NCBI GenBank assembly: GCA_030041985.1
Contig: JASIAM010000115.1
Span: 1 to 46,911, forward strand
Direction of reading: 5' to 3'
Source: Bryobacteraceae bacterium
Lineage (GTDB): Bacteria; Acidobacteriota; Terriglobia; Bryobacterales; Bryobacteraceae
Length of the DNA stretch: 46,911 nt
Shown here: one piece after another, positions 17,330-23,827 of the stretch
Layout: each line of letters starts with the position of its first letter
How positions within the stretch are numbered: position 1 is the first letter of the stretch
Program-made: the position numbers and the translations under genes
Notes under the pieces: generated by a model
Databases searched by the model: none
The model's input: only the letters and a program-made list of their open reading frames with translations
Told to the model about the DNA's origin: nothing

Positions 17330-18409
17330 TCAGCGGGCGTCCGGGTAATAGCCGTCCCGGGACTGTACGGCGAAGCCCTTCGGCTTTACCGTAAGGACGA
17401 TTTTGCGGTAGCCGCTTCCGGTGGGCTGATCGGAGGTGTAGCCCAAGCTGTACTGATTGCGCAGCTCCTCCTGGATCTGGGAATAAATCTTGTCGATGGT
17501 TTCCTTTTTGGAGGCGGCAAAGAAGCCTCCACCGGTTTCGCGTGCAAGTTGTTGCATCACTTTTTTGCCGTCCGGGCCCTCGGATTGGGGGTAGCGCGGC
17601 ATGGGACCGCCGAAGCCTCCGCGGCGGCGGCCATATCCGGGATTAAACGGGTATTCTTCTTCGTCGGCAAACAGGATGGTATAGACCAACGTGTCGGCTC
17701 GCTGGGCGGATTCGATCGCCTGGCTCATCGGTTCCTTGCTGCCGGTATCTTTGCCATCGGAGAGGACAATGAGGGCCTTGCGGCCCTTTTGTTTGGACAT
17801 CAACTCGTTGGAGGCCAGGTAGATGGCGTCATAGAGCACTGTTCCGCCGCGGCGCCGGCCTCCCGGATACTGGCCGCCGCCTCCGCCGTTCGGGTAACCG
17901 CCTCCGCCGTTCGGGTAGCTGCCGCCTTGCTGGTTGACTTGGAGCAGATCGCAGGCACGATCGAGTTTCTCGCGGGAGTTGGTGAGATCTTGCAGCAGCT
18001 CCACTTCGCGATCGAAATGCAAAACGAAAGCCTGGTCCTTATCGGGGCGGAGCACGTCTTCCAGAAAGACATGGCTGGCACCGCGCTCGTCGCCAATCAC
18101 GCGGCGCTCGCTGCCGCTGGTATCGACTGTCAAACCCAGGGTTAGCGGAAGATCGGTATCGCGCGAGAAATAGCGGATCGTCTGCGGCCTGCCATCCTCG
18201 GTGAGAACGAAATCGTCCTGCGTCAGATTATTGACAAGCTTGCCTTGTTTGTCCCGCACGGTAGCCAGCACATTCACCACTTTGACATCGGTGGAGAAGG
18301 TCGTATCGCTTTTTTGCGTGCCTTGTTGCGCGGCCAGGCGCAAGGCGGGTATGGCAGCCAGCAGGCTACGCCTGGAGATCCGATAATCGCCCACGGGTGA
18401 GAGATGCAT
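17330..18409 (-). CDS. Acidobacterial VWFA-related domain protein
   Basis: This 359-residue protein matches the acidobacterial VWFA-related family (TIGR03436 type). It starts with a twin-arginine-like leader 'ISRRSLLAAIPALRLAAQ' (residues 11-28), so folded export is possible. Next comes the conserved 'VKVVNVLATVRDKQGKLVNN' and 'LTQDDFVLTEDGRPQTI' entry segment. The VWA domain begins with the MIDAS metal site 'TVDTSGSE' (canonical DxSxS) and includes 'KALIVLSDGKDTGS'. A glycine/asparagine/proline-rich insert (about residues 165-195, 'YPNGGGGYPNGGGG') interrupts the domain before 'GTVLYDAIYLAS', and a second G/R-rich stretch follows 'EEEYPFNPGYG'. The C-terminal 'LGYTSDQ...YRKIVLTVK...SRDGYYPDAR' is typical of the family. 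It probably mediates extracellular or envelope protein contacts. It is divergent from the S4 gene. Confidence 0.87.
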   Translation of the reverse strand: MHLSPVGDYRISRRSLLAAIPALRLAAQQGTQKSDTTFSTDVKVVNVLATVRDKQGKLVNNLTQDDFVLTEDGRPQTIRYFSRDTDLPLTLGLTVDTSGSERRVIGDERGASHVFLEDVLRPDKDQAFVLHFDREVELLQDLTNSREKLDRACDLLQVNQQGGSYPNGGGGYPNGGGGGQYPGGRRRGGTVLYDAIYLASNELMSKQKGRKALIVLSDGKDTGSKEPMSQAIESAQRADTLVYTILFADEEEYPFNPGYGRRRGGFGGPMPRYPQSEGPDGKKVMQQLARETGGGFFAASKKETIDKIYSQIQEELRNQYSLGYTSDQPTGSGYRKIVLTVKPKGFAVQSRDGYYPDAR

Positions 18410-18451
18410 TGCGCCGGTTTGCGGTTACCGGAGGGAGTGGAAAATGCGATC

Positions 18452-18832
18452 ATGGGTCGCGTGAGGGTGGATAAGTGGCTGTGGGCCGCCCGATTCTTTA
18501 AAACGCGCGCGCTGGCTGCGCGGGCCTGCGACCTCGGCCGGATCGAGTATCAGGGCCAAAAGGCAAAGCCCGCCCGCGAACTACACGCCGGCGACCTGGT
18601 ACAGATCAAGAACGACTCGGGCGAGTTCACAGTGGAGGTGCTGATTCTGAGCGACGTGCGCGGTCCGGCGCCAGTGGCGCAGACGCTTTACCGCGAGACC
18701 GAAGTGAGCCGCGAGGCACGAATGAAGCTGGCCGAAGAGCGTAAGCGAATGCCGCGTTTCGATTCGCCGGGGGAAGGCAGACCGAGCAAACGGGATCGGC
18801 GGGTATTGCAGCGGCTGCGAGGCCGGGAGTAA
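18452..18832 (+). CDS. S4-domain RNA-binding protein, HslR (Hsp15) family
   Basis: This is a 126-residue protein starting 'MGRVRVDKWLWAARFFKTRA'. The S4 RNA-binding fold occupies about residues 1-65, with the family core 'RVDKWLWAARFFKTR...A...C..G.I...G...KP...L..GD.V'. A basic tail follows ('EERKRMPRFDSPGEGRPSKR'). In Escherichia coli the homologous heat-shock protein Hsp15 rescues stalled 50S subunits carrying nascent chains. The open frame reaches back to 18404, but this ATG at 18452 matches the family start. The last 88 bases of the gene are repeated at 21706-21792, marking the left edge of a tandem duplication. It is divergent from the VWFA gene, with 42 bp between the starts. Confidence 0.87.
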   Translation: MGRVRVDKWLWAARFFKTRALAARACDLGRIEYQGQKAKPARELHAGDLVQIKNDSGEFTVEVLILSDVRGPAPVAQTLYRETEVSREARMKLAEERKRMPRFDSPGEGRPSKRDRRVLQRLRGRE

Positions 18833-18900
18833 CCATCGGGGGTACACAATGACACAGTTTGCGCGGCGGAGCGGTTGAATTTGTTGGGTTTGGCGCGGCT

Positions 18901-20850
18901 ATGGAAATGCATGTTGCGCCTCGCATGTCTGCGCGCTGGATTGCCTTTGCTGCGTTGTTGGGAAGTTGGAAACTGATGGCGGGGGTCCCTGGGTTTCTGC
19001 TGGGGGTGGCGTCGTCAAGCCTGATTACTCCCCTGAACAGTCGAGGGTACGAAGCGGCCGTCGATGTTCAAGGCTCGGTGTACATTGCCTCCAACAATTC
19101 CATCGAAAAATTCACCGCGGACGGAGCGCTGGTCTGGAGCGCGAATCTTGGCAGTTCCTTCCAGGTCGCAGCAATTGCGGTGGACTCTTCCGGTAACGTA
19201 TATGCCGCTTCGATCCCTTTGGTGATCGTGAAAATTAATTCCGATGGCTCCGTCTCTTCTAGCGTGGCCCTCGGCGCCGGGCTCGCGGCGTCGCAGATCT
19301 TTGTCGATTCGAACGGCCGCGTCTGGATCGCCGGTACGACTCCTACCGGCATCGAAAACCCTCTCGCGACCACGCCCGGCGCCTATCAGACAACTCTTCC
19401 GAATGCCACTGTGTCTCACGGTTTTATCGTGCGCCTAAATGCCGCGGGAACCGGGATCGACTATGCAACGTACTTAGCGGGGAGCGCCCAGGACATCCCT
19501 GCGGGAATCGGTGTGGATAGTTCAGGGGCAGCGATTATCGCCGGATGGACGTTGTCCTCAGATTTTCCGCTGACTTCGCCCGCGAGCGTTCCGAGCACGA
19601 CGGGGGCTTACTTTCTGACACGGCTGACGCCAGCCGGCTCAGGCCTCGTTTACTCTGTGATCGTGGCGCCGGGCTATGGTAACGTAGCTCTAGCTGTGGA
19701 TGTGAGCGGCGACGCTACCGTGGATTATGGGCCGTTTGCGGCCTCCACATCCACAGTGGCGCATTTCAGTCCGCAGGGCGTGCTGATTTTCTCCAAGAGC
19801 GGAGAGGGTTCCGAGGTGGCGATGGACGCGGCCGGCAATACTTATGTAAGCGGAACTTTTGCCGGAAATCGCACCGTGCAAAATAGCGTCGCACCGTGCG
19901 GTTTCGTTTACCTGGATGTACTTTCGCCCATAGGAGACGTGCTACAAGCGACTTGGCTGCCAGGGGCGTTCCTGTTCCAACCGCTGGCAGTCACTGCGGG
20001 CCTCAACTCCGCTGTTTACGTCCTGACCCTCGCTGATTACCAGAACGCCGCAGCTTTCTGGTTAACCACATTCGCGCCCAACCCATCCGCTCAGCCGCTG
20101 GCGCTGGCTTGCCTCACGGATGCCGCGCTGTTTACGTCCGGCGCCGCGACGGGGATCGCTCCAGGCGAGATTGTCAGTTTGTTCGGACAAGGCCTCGGCC
20201 CACAGCAGGGAGTGCAACCGCAGGTCACCTTGCAAACCGGGTACCCGGGGCAGTTATCAGGGGTGCAGGTTCTTTTCGATGGACAACCCGCGACCCTGCT
20301 GTATGTGCAGAATCAGCAAGTCAATGCGATCGTGCCTTGGGAATTGACCGCGGGCAGCACTACCAATGTTTGCGTATCCTACGGCGGCACGGTGACTAAT
20401 TGTCTGACGGAGCCGGTGATACCGGCGGCGCCAGCCGTGTTCACGATCGATGGTGTTAATGCGGCTGCCCTCAATCAGGATGGAACGATCAATTCGGCTG
20501 CCCACCCTGCACCGGTGGGCAGCATCATATCGATATTTGCGACCGGACTGGGACCTATCACGCCAGCGATAACGGATGGCGCGATCATCGTTCCGCCATT
20601 ACCCACGGACACGCTCGGCGTCCAAGGATGGATTCCCCTTCCTTCGAGCGGCATCCCTGGCGCCTCCGGGCCAACGGCAATCCCGATGGCTATAACGTAT
20701 GCCGGTCCGGCCCCATTCGAAGTGGCAGGCCTCAGTCAGATCAATTTTCAAATACCGGAGGGGTTCACAAGCCCTAATCCGGCGGCAGCATACATCTCGG
20801 TTGGGAATGCCATCGGGTACTTCTCCGTGTACGTTGGCAGCACGAATTAA
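18901..20850 (+). CDS. Secreted beta-propeller protein with Solibacter C-terminal domain, copy 1
   Basis: This 649-residue protein has a signal peptide ('MSARWIAFAALLGSWKLMAG', residues 9-28), then an SBBP/NHL-like propeller region (about 40-400) with 'AVDSSGNVYAAS', 'FVDSNGRVWIAG', 'IDYATYLAGSAQD', 'GVDSSGAAIIAGWTLSSDFP' and 'AMDAAGNTYVSG'. From about residue 408 it carries the 215-residue Solibacter C-terminal domain (TIGR03437 type): 'GIAPGEIVSLFGQGLGP', 'GVQVLFDGQPATLLYVQNQQ', 'NAIVPWEL', 'GSIISIFATGLGP' and 'PFEVAGLSQINFQIPEG'. The domain resembles paired immunoglobulin-like modules and probably anchors or displays the propeller. Function is unknown. The frame is open from 18859 (TTG), but I chose ATG 18901 because it leads directly into the signal peptide. 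It is paralogous to 21861-23819. Confidence 0.85.
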   Translation: MEMHVAPRMSARWIAFAALLGSWKLMAGVPGFLLGVASSSLITPLNSRGYEAAVDVQGSVYIASNNSIEKFTADGALVWSANLGSSFQVAAIAVDSSGNVYAASIPLVIVKINSDGSVSSSVALGAGLAASQIFVDSNGRVWIAGTTPTGIENPLATTPGAYQTTLPNATVSHGFIVRLNAAGTGIDYATYLAGSAQDIPAGIGVDSSGAAIIAGWTLSSDFPLTSPASVPSTTGAYFLTRLTPAGSGLVYSVIVAPGYGNVALAVDVSGDATVDYGPFAASTSTVAHFSPQGVLIFSKSGEGSEVAMDAAGNTYVSGTFAGNRTVQNSVAPCGFVYLDVLSPIGDVLQATWLPGAFLFQPLAVTAGLNSAVYVLTLADYQNAAAFWLTTFAPNPSAQPLALACLTDAALFTSGAATGIAPGEIVSLFGQGLGPQQGVQPQVTLQTGYPGQLSGVQVLFDGQPATLLYVQNQQVNAIVPWELTAGSTTNVCVSYGGTVTNCLTEPVIPAAPAVFTIDGVNAAALNQDGTINSAAHPAPVGSIISIFATGLGPITPAITDGAIIVPPLPTDTLGVQGWIPLPSSGIPGASGPTAIPMAITYAGPAPFEVAGLSQINFQIPEGFTSPNPAAAYISVGNAIGYFSVYVGSTN

Positions 20851-20858
20851 ACGCGACC

Positions 20859-20911
20859 TTACTTGCCCACCAAATGCGAGAGGCTGCGATTATTTCCAGA
20901 CAAACAAACTC
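20859..20911 (-). pseudogene. 3'-end remnant of a 'PDGKPDLSG' family gene
   Basis: Reading on the minus strand, the last codons encode 'NNRSLSHLVGK' and stop, identical in protein to the end of the intact gene at 23828-24661. One base is deleted just upstream relative to the intact copy, which shifts the frame, and homology ends at about 20911. The remnant was left by the tandem duplication. The HigA stop codon lies on its outer edge. Confidence 0.82.
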
Positions 20912-21338
20912 AACCACGGCGGTCAAAGAACAGCTCGGGCGATACGTGGAATCGTTGGCTCAGTCTTTCGATATGAGACTTAGCCAGATCACGCTTTCCG
21001 TTCAGCACTTCAGAGGCAATACTCGCGGTTCCGAAGACATCGAGAAGATCGACCTGCCGCAAATTGTTGGCTTCCATAAGATGGCGCAGGATCTCTAATG
21101 GCGTGGCGCCCGCCACGGCATAAGACCTGGCTTCAAAATCCTCAATGAGAAGCGTCAATAGCTCTGTCAGACGGCTCTCTTCGGTAGTGCGGGTCTTCTG
21201 ATTGAGTAATACTTCGAGTGCCGCAATCGCGCGTTCGTTCTCTGCTTCGGTATGGATGACATGAGGCAGAACACTAGAAAGAAGTTTGGAGTATTCCTTC
21301 TCGTTTTCAACTTCCGAAACAGTACTCATTTCTTCCAT
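20910..21338 (-). CDS. higA: HigA-like antitoxin, helix-turn-helix protein
   Basis: This 142-residue protein has an N-terminal helical region (about 1-75, rich in E and L), followed by a Cro/C1-type helix-turn-helix ('TPLEILRHLMEANNLRQVDL', then 'LDVFGTASIASEVLNGKRDL'). It ends in 'ERLSQRFHVSPELFFDRRG'. Size, HTH position and downstream placement after a HigB-like toxin fit the HigA antitoxin family, which neutralises the toxin and represses the shared promoter. Its start lies inside the toxin gene: ATG at 21338 overlaps by 13 bases, and a second ATG at 21329 makes an ATGA overlap with the toxin stop. Its TGA at 20910-20912 touches the end of a duplicated-gene remnant, so the operon sits exactly at a duplication junction. 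Confidence 0.87.
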   Translation of the reverse strand: MEEMSTVSEVENEKEYSKLLSSVLPHVIHTEAENERAIAALEVLLNQKTRTTEESRLTELLTLLIEDFEARSYAVAGATPLEILRHLMEANNLRQVDLLDVFGTASIASEVLNGKRDLAKSHIERLSQRFHVSPELFFDRRG

Positions 21339-21634
21339 ACCCCCTTATCGTATTCGGCGTGTGTTACCACGTGGCGGATAAGCACGGTTTGATCCTTGTA
21401 GAAGATCTCCGTTATCAGCCTGAAGTTGTTGCCACAAATGTTAAATACTGTGAACACTTTTTTCCCGGCCGGAACGCCGTCAGCGTGGGAGTACGTCTGC
21501 CGAACATCGTCCAACGTTTTCCACCTGGCTGATTTTGCGATCCGAAACCAGGCGTCCAACTGGGCCGGCAGACTTTTGTACTCCTTGAATCGCTCGCCGG
21601 CTTCCAGAAGCTTTTTGCGGCTGATGATGTGCAA
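21326..21634 (-). CDS. higB: HigB-like toxin, mRNA interferase of the RelE superfamily
   Basis: This is a 102-residue protein. No ATG fits; a TTG at 21634 gives 'MHIISRKKLLEAGERFKEYK' (first codon read as Met), which agrees with the usual HigB beginning M-x-V/I-I-S-x-x-x-L. Further family marks are 'LDAWFRIAKSARWKTLDDVR' and 'SHADGVPAGKKVFTVFNICG', then 'NNFRLITEIFYKDQTVLIRH' and 'THAEYDKGVWKK'. The motif F-N-I-x-x-N-x-x-R-L-I and the H-A-E-Y-D near the end are characteristic. Members cleave mRNA on the ribosome. The open frame continues upstream to 21886, but that part is the remnant of the duplicated unit and is not toxin-like. Toxin-first order is the HigBA arrangement. Confidence 0.88.
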   Translation of the reverse strand: MHIISRKKLLEAGERFKEYKSLPAQLDAWFRIAKSARWKTLDDVRQTYSHADGVPAGKKVFTVFNICGNNFRLITEIFYKDQTVLIRHVVTHAEYDKGVWKK

Positions 21635-21659
21635 TTCGACCCGTCCCGCATCAAAACCA

Positions 21660-21688
21660 AGGTTCGCAAAATGCGAATCTTTTGTCAA
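21660..21688 (-). promoter_or_regulatory. Probable higBA promoter with palindromic operator
   Basis: On the minus strand a perfect -35 box TTGACA (21683-21688) lies 49 bases before the toxin TTG. A perfect 15-base palindrome TTCGCA-AAA-TGCGAA (21663-21677) fills the spacer that follows. The -10 region 17-18 bases downstream (about 21659-21665, GAACCT or AACCTT) is weak, as in many autoregulated promoters. HigA-type antitoxins bind such palindromes over their own promoter, so autorepression is likely. Sequence elements are seen; binding is inferred. Confidence 0.62.
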
Positions 21689-21705
21689 GTATGCAGTCAC
21701 GCGAG

Positions 21706-21792
21706 CGAATGCCGCGGTTTGATTCGGCTGGCGAAGGCAGACCGAGCAAACGGGATCGGCGGGTGTTGCAGCGGCTGCGGGGCCGGGAGTAA
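21706..21792 (+). pseudogene. 3'-end remnant of the S4-domain gene
   Basis: The segment repeats the end of the S4 gene at 18452-18832, including the codons for 'DRRVLQRLRGRE' and the stop TAA at 21790-21792. Compensating one-base indels and substitutions scramble the beginning. It has no start codon or S4 fold and is a duplication scar, located upstream of the higB promoter on the other strand. Confidence 0.82.
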
Positions 21793-21860
21793 CCATCGGG
21801 GGTACAAAATGACACAGTTTGCGCGGCGGAGCGGTTGAATTTGTTGGGCTTGGCGCGGCT

Positions 21861-23819
21861 ATGGAACTGCATGTTGCGCCTCGCATGTCTGCGCGATGGA
21901 TTGCCTTTGCTGTGTTGTTGGGGAGTTGGAAACTGATGGCGGGGGTCCCTGGGTTTCTGCTGGGGGTGGCGTCGTCGAGCCTAATTGAGGAGGGTCAGCC
22001 CATCGCCGTGGGCCTGAGTACAGTCGATGCTCAGGGATCTGTGTATCTGGTCGGCATTGGCTCCCTCGAAAAATTCACCGCGGACGGAGCGCTGGTGTGG
22101 ACCGCGTCTCTGGGCACGTTCGCGGTAGGCGCAATGGCTGTGGACTCCTCCGGTAACGTATACGCCGTCTCTTTCCCCCAGGACTTCGGCCCGTTGGTGA
22201 CCATGAAAGTAAATGCCAATGGCTCCCTCTCGCCCTCAAGCGCTACCTTTGGAATGGGCCTGAAGCCGTTAGGAATCACTGTAGATGCGAGTGGCCGCGT
22301 CTGGATCATTGGAAATACAACTCCTGGAGTCGCAAATCCGCTCGCAACTACGCCTGGCGCCTACCAGTCGACTCTTCCGAACATCACTTCGAGTCATGCG
22401 TTTGTCGCGCGCCTGAATACCGCGGGAACCGCGCTCGACTATGCAACCTACTTAGCGGGCAGCGCGCAGGATTATCCCGAGGCAATCGGCGTGGATAGTT
22501 CAGGGGCAGCGATTATCACTGGATGGACGTTGTCCTCAGATTTTCCGCTGACTTCGCCCGGAAGTGTTCCGAGCACCACGGGGGCTTACTTTCTGACACG
22601 GCTGACGCCCGCCGGCTCAGGTCTTTTGTACTCCGTAATCGTGGCGCCGGGTAGTGGCGGCGTGGCTCTGGCGGTGGGCGCAAACGGCGAGGCTGCAGTG
22701 GATTATGCGTACTCGCCCACGCTGGCATATTTCAGTCCGCAAGGCGTGTTGATTTTCTCGAAGAGTGGAGAAGGTGGCCTTTTGGCCGTGGATGCGGCGG
22801 GCAACGTTTATGCAAGCAGTGGTTCCGCCGGAAATCACACCGTGCAAAATAGCATCGCGCCGTGCGGTTCCGTTTACCTGGATGTTTTCTCACCCACCGG
22901 AGAGTTGCTACAAGCCACATGGCTGCCCAACTCTGTGGCGATCCAGCAGAACGCCCTGGCGATCGCTCTAGGTCCCAACTCCGCCGTTTACCTCCTGACC
23001 CTCGCTTCTTACCAGGACGCCGGAGCTTTCTGGTTAACCGAATTCGCGCCCAACCCATCCGCTCAGTCGCTGGCGCTGGCTTGCCTGACCGATGCTGCGC
23101 TTTTTACGGCGCCCAACACCCCCTTTTCTTTATCCGGCACAACCGCGGGGATCGCTCCTGGTGAGATTGTCAGTTTGTTCGGGGAAGGCCTTGGGCCGAG
23201 CGAGGGAGTGCAACCCCAGGTCACTTTGCAAACCGGGTACCCGGAGCAGTTATCGGGGGTGCAGGTTCTTTTCGATGGACAACCCGCGCCCCTGCTCTAT
23301 GTGCAGAATCAGCAAATCAATGCGGTCGTGCCTTGGGAACTGAGCGCGGGCAGCACTACGAATGTTTGCGTGTCCTATGGGGGCACGGTCACCAACTGCC
23401 TAACGGAGCCGGTCGTCCAGGCGGCACCGGCCGTTTTCACGATCGATGGTGTTCATGCGGCTGCGCTCAATCAGGATGGAACGATCAATTCGCTTTCCCA
23501 CCCTGCGCCGGTGGGCAGCATCATATCCATATTTGCGACCGGGCTGGGACCCATGACGCCAGCCGCAGCCGACGGCGTCATCGTTGTTCCGCCGCTTCCC
23601 GCAAACACGCTCGGAGTTCAAGCCTGGGCGTACGTCCCAGTCAATGGCGTACCTTATGCGGTCTCGCTTGCTGTGACGTATGCAGGCCCGGCCCCCTTCG
23701 AGGTGGCTGGCCTCAGTCAGATCAATTTTCAAATACCGGAGCAGTTCGCAAGCCTTAATCCGGACGCATACATCTCGGTTGGGAATGCCCGCGGGTACTT
23801 CTACGTATACGTAGATTAG
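21861..23819 (+). CDS. Secreted beta-propeller protein with Solibacter C-terminal domain, copy 2
   Basis: This is a 652-residue paralogue of the protein at 18901-20850, with the same order: signal peptide ('MSARWIAFAVLLGSWKLMAG'), propeller repeats ('AVDSSGNVYAVS', 'TVDASGRVWIIGNTTPG', 'LDYATYLAGSAQD', 'AVDAAGNVYASSG') and the TIGR03437-type C-terminal domain ('TAGIAPGEIVSLFGEGLGP', 'GVQVLFDGQPAPLLYVQNQQ', 'GSIISIFATGLGP', 'LSQINFQIPEQF'). It differs from copy 1 mainly in residues about 40-130, in blade loops, and in a short insertion 'APNTPFSLSGT' before the C-terminal domain. The signal peptide and C-terminal domain are nearly identical. The ATG at 21861 corresponds to the start chosen for copy 1. 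It is convergent with the gene ending at 23828, nine bases away. Confidence 0.85.
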   Translation: MELHVAPRMSARWIAFAVLLGSWKLMAGVPGFLLGVASSSLIEEGQPIAVGLSTVDAQGSVYLVGIGSLEKFTADGALVWTASLGTFAVGAMAVDSSGNVYAVSFPQDFGPLVTMKVNANGSLSPSSATFGMGLKPLGITVDASGRVWIIGNTTPGVANPLATTPGAYQSTLPNITSSHAFVARLNTAGTALDYATYLAGSAQDYPEAIGVDSSGAAIITGWTLSSDFPLTSPGSVPSTTGAYFLTRLTPAGSGLLYSVIVAPGSGGVALAVGANGEAAVDYAYSPTLAYFSPQGVLIFSKSGEGGLLAVDAAGNVYASSGSAGNHTVQNSIAPCGSVYLDVFSPTGELLQATWLPNSVAIQQNALAIALGPNSAVYLLTLASYQDAGAFWLTEFAPNPSAQSLALACLTDAALFTAPNTPFSLSGTTAGIAPGEIVSLFGEGLGPSEGVQPQVTLQTGYPEQLSGVQVLFDGQPAPLLYVQNQQINAVVPWELSAGSTTNVCVSYGGTVTNCLTEPVVQAAPAVFTIDGVHAAALNQDGTINSLSHPAPVGSIISIFATGLGPMTPAAADGVIVVPPLPANTLGVQAWAYVPVNGVPYAVSLAVTYAGPAPFEVAGLSQINFQIPEQFASLNPDAYISVGNARGYFYVYVD

Positions 23820-23827
23820 GGGCGAGT

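Larger units (their letters stand above)
18745..20911. repeat. Tandem duplication, left copy
   Basis: This copy spans the last codons of the S4 gene, the whole first propeller gene and about 50 bases from the 3' end of a 'PDGKPDLSG' gene. It corresponds to 21706-23882. Identity is uneven: about 96 percent over the 190 bases around the propeller gene start (eight differences counted), much lower in the propeller body, and high again in the C-terminal domain. The two copies are separated by a toxin-antitoxin operon. Confidence 0.88.

Noticed and set aside
17870-17930. CRISPR-like short repeats
   Set aside because: The units are in frame within the VWFA gene, immediately adjacent without spacers, and encode a glycine-rich loop.
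21635-21886. N-terminal extension of HigB
   Set aside because: The open frame continues upstream, but this part is the antisense of the duplicated S4 remnant and propeller leader, so it does not belong to the toxin.
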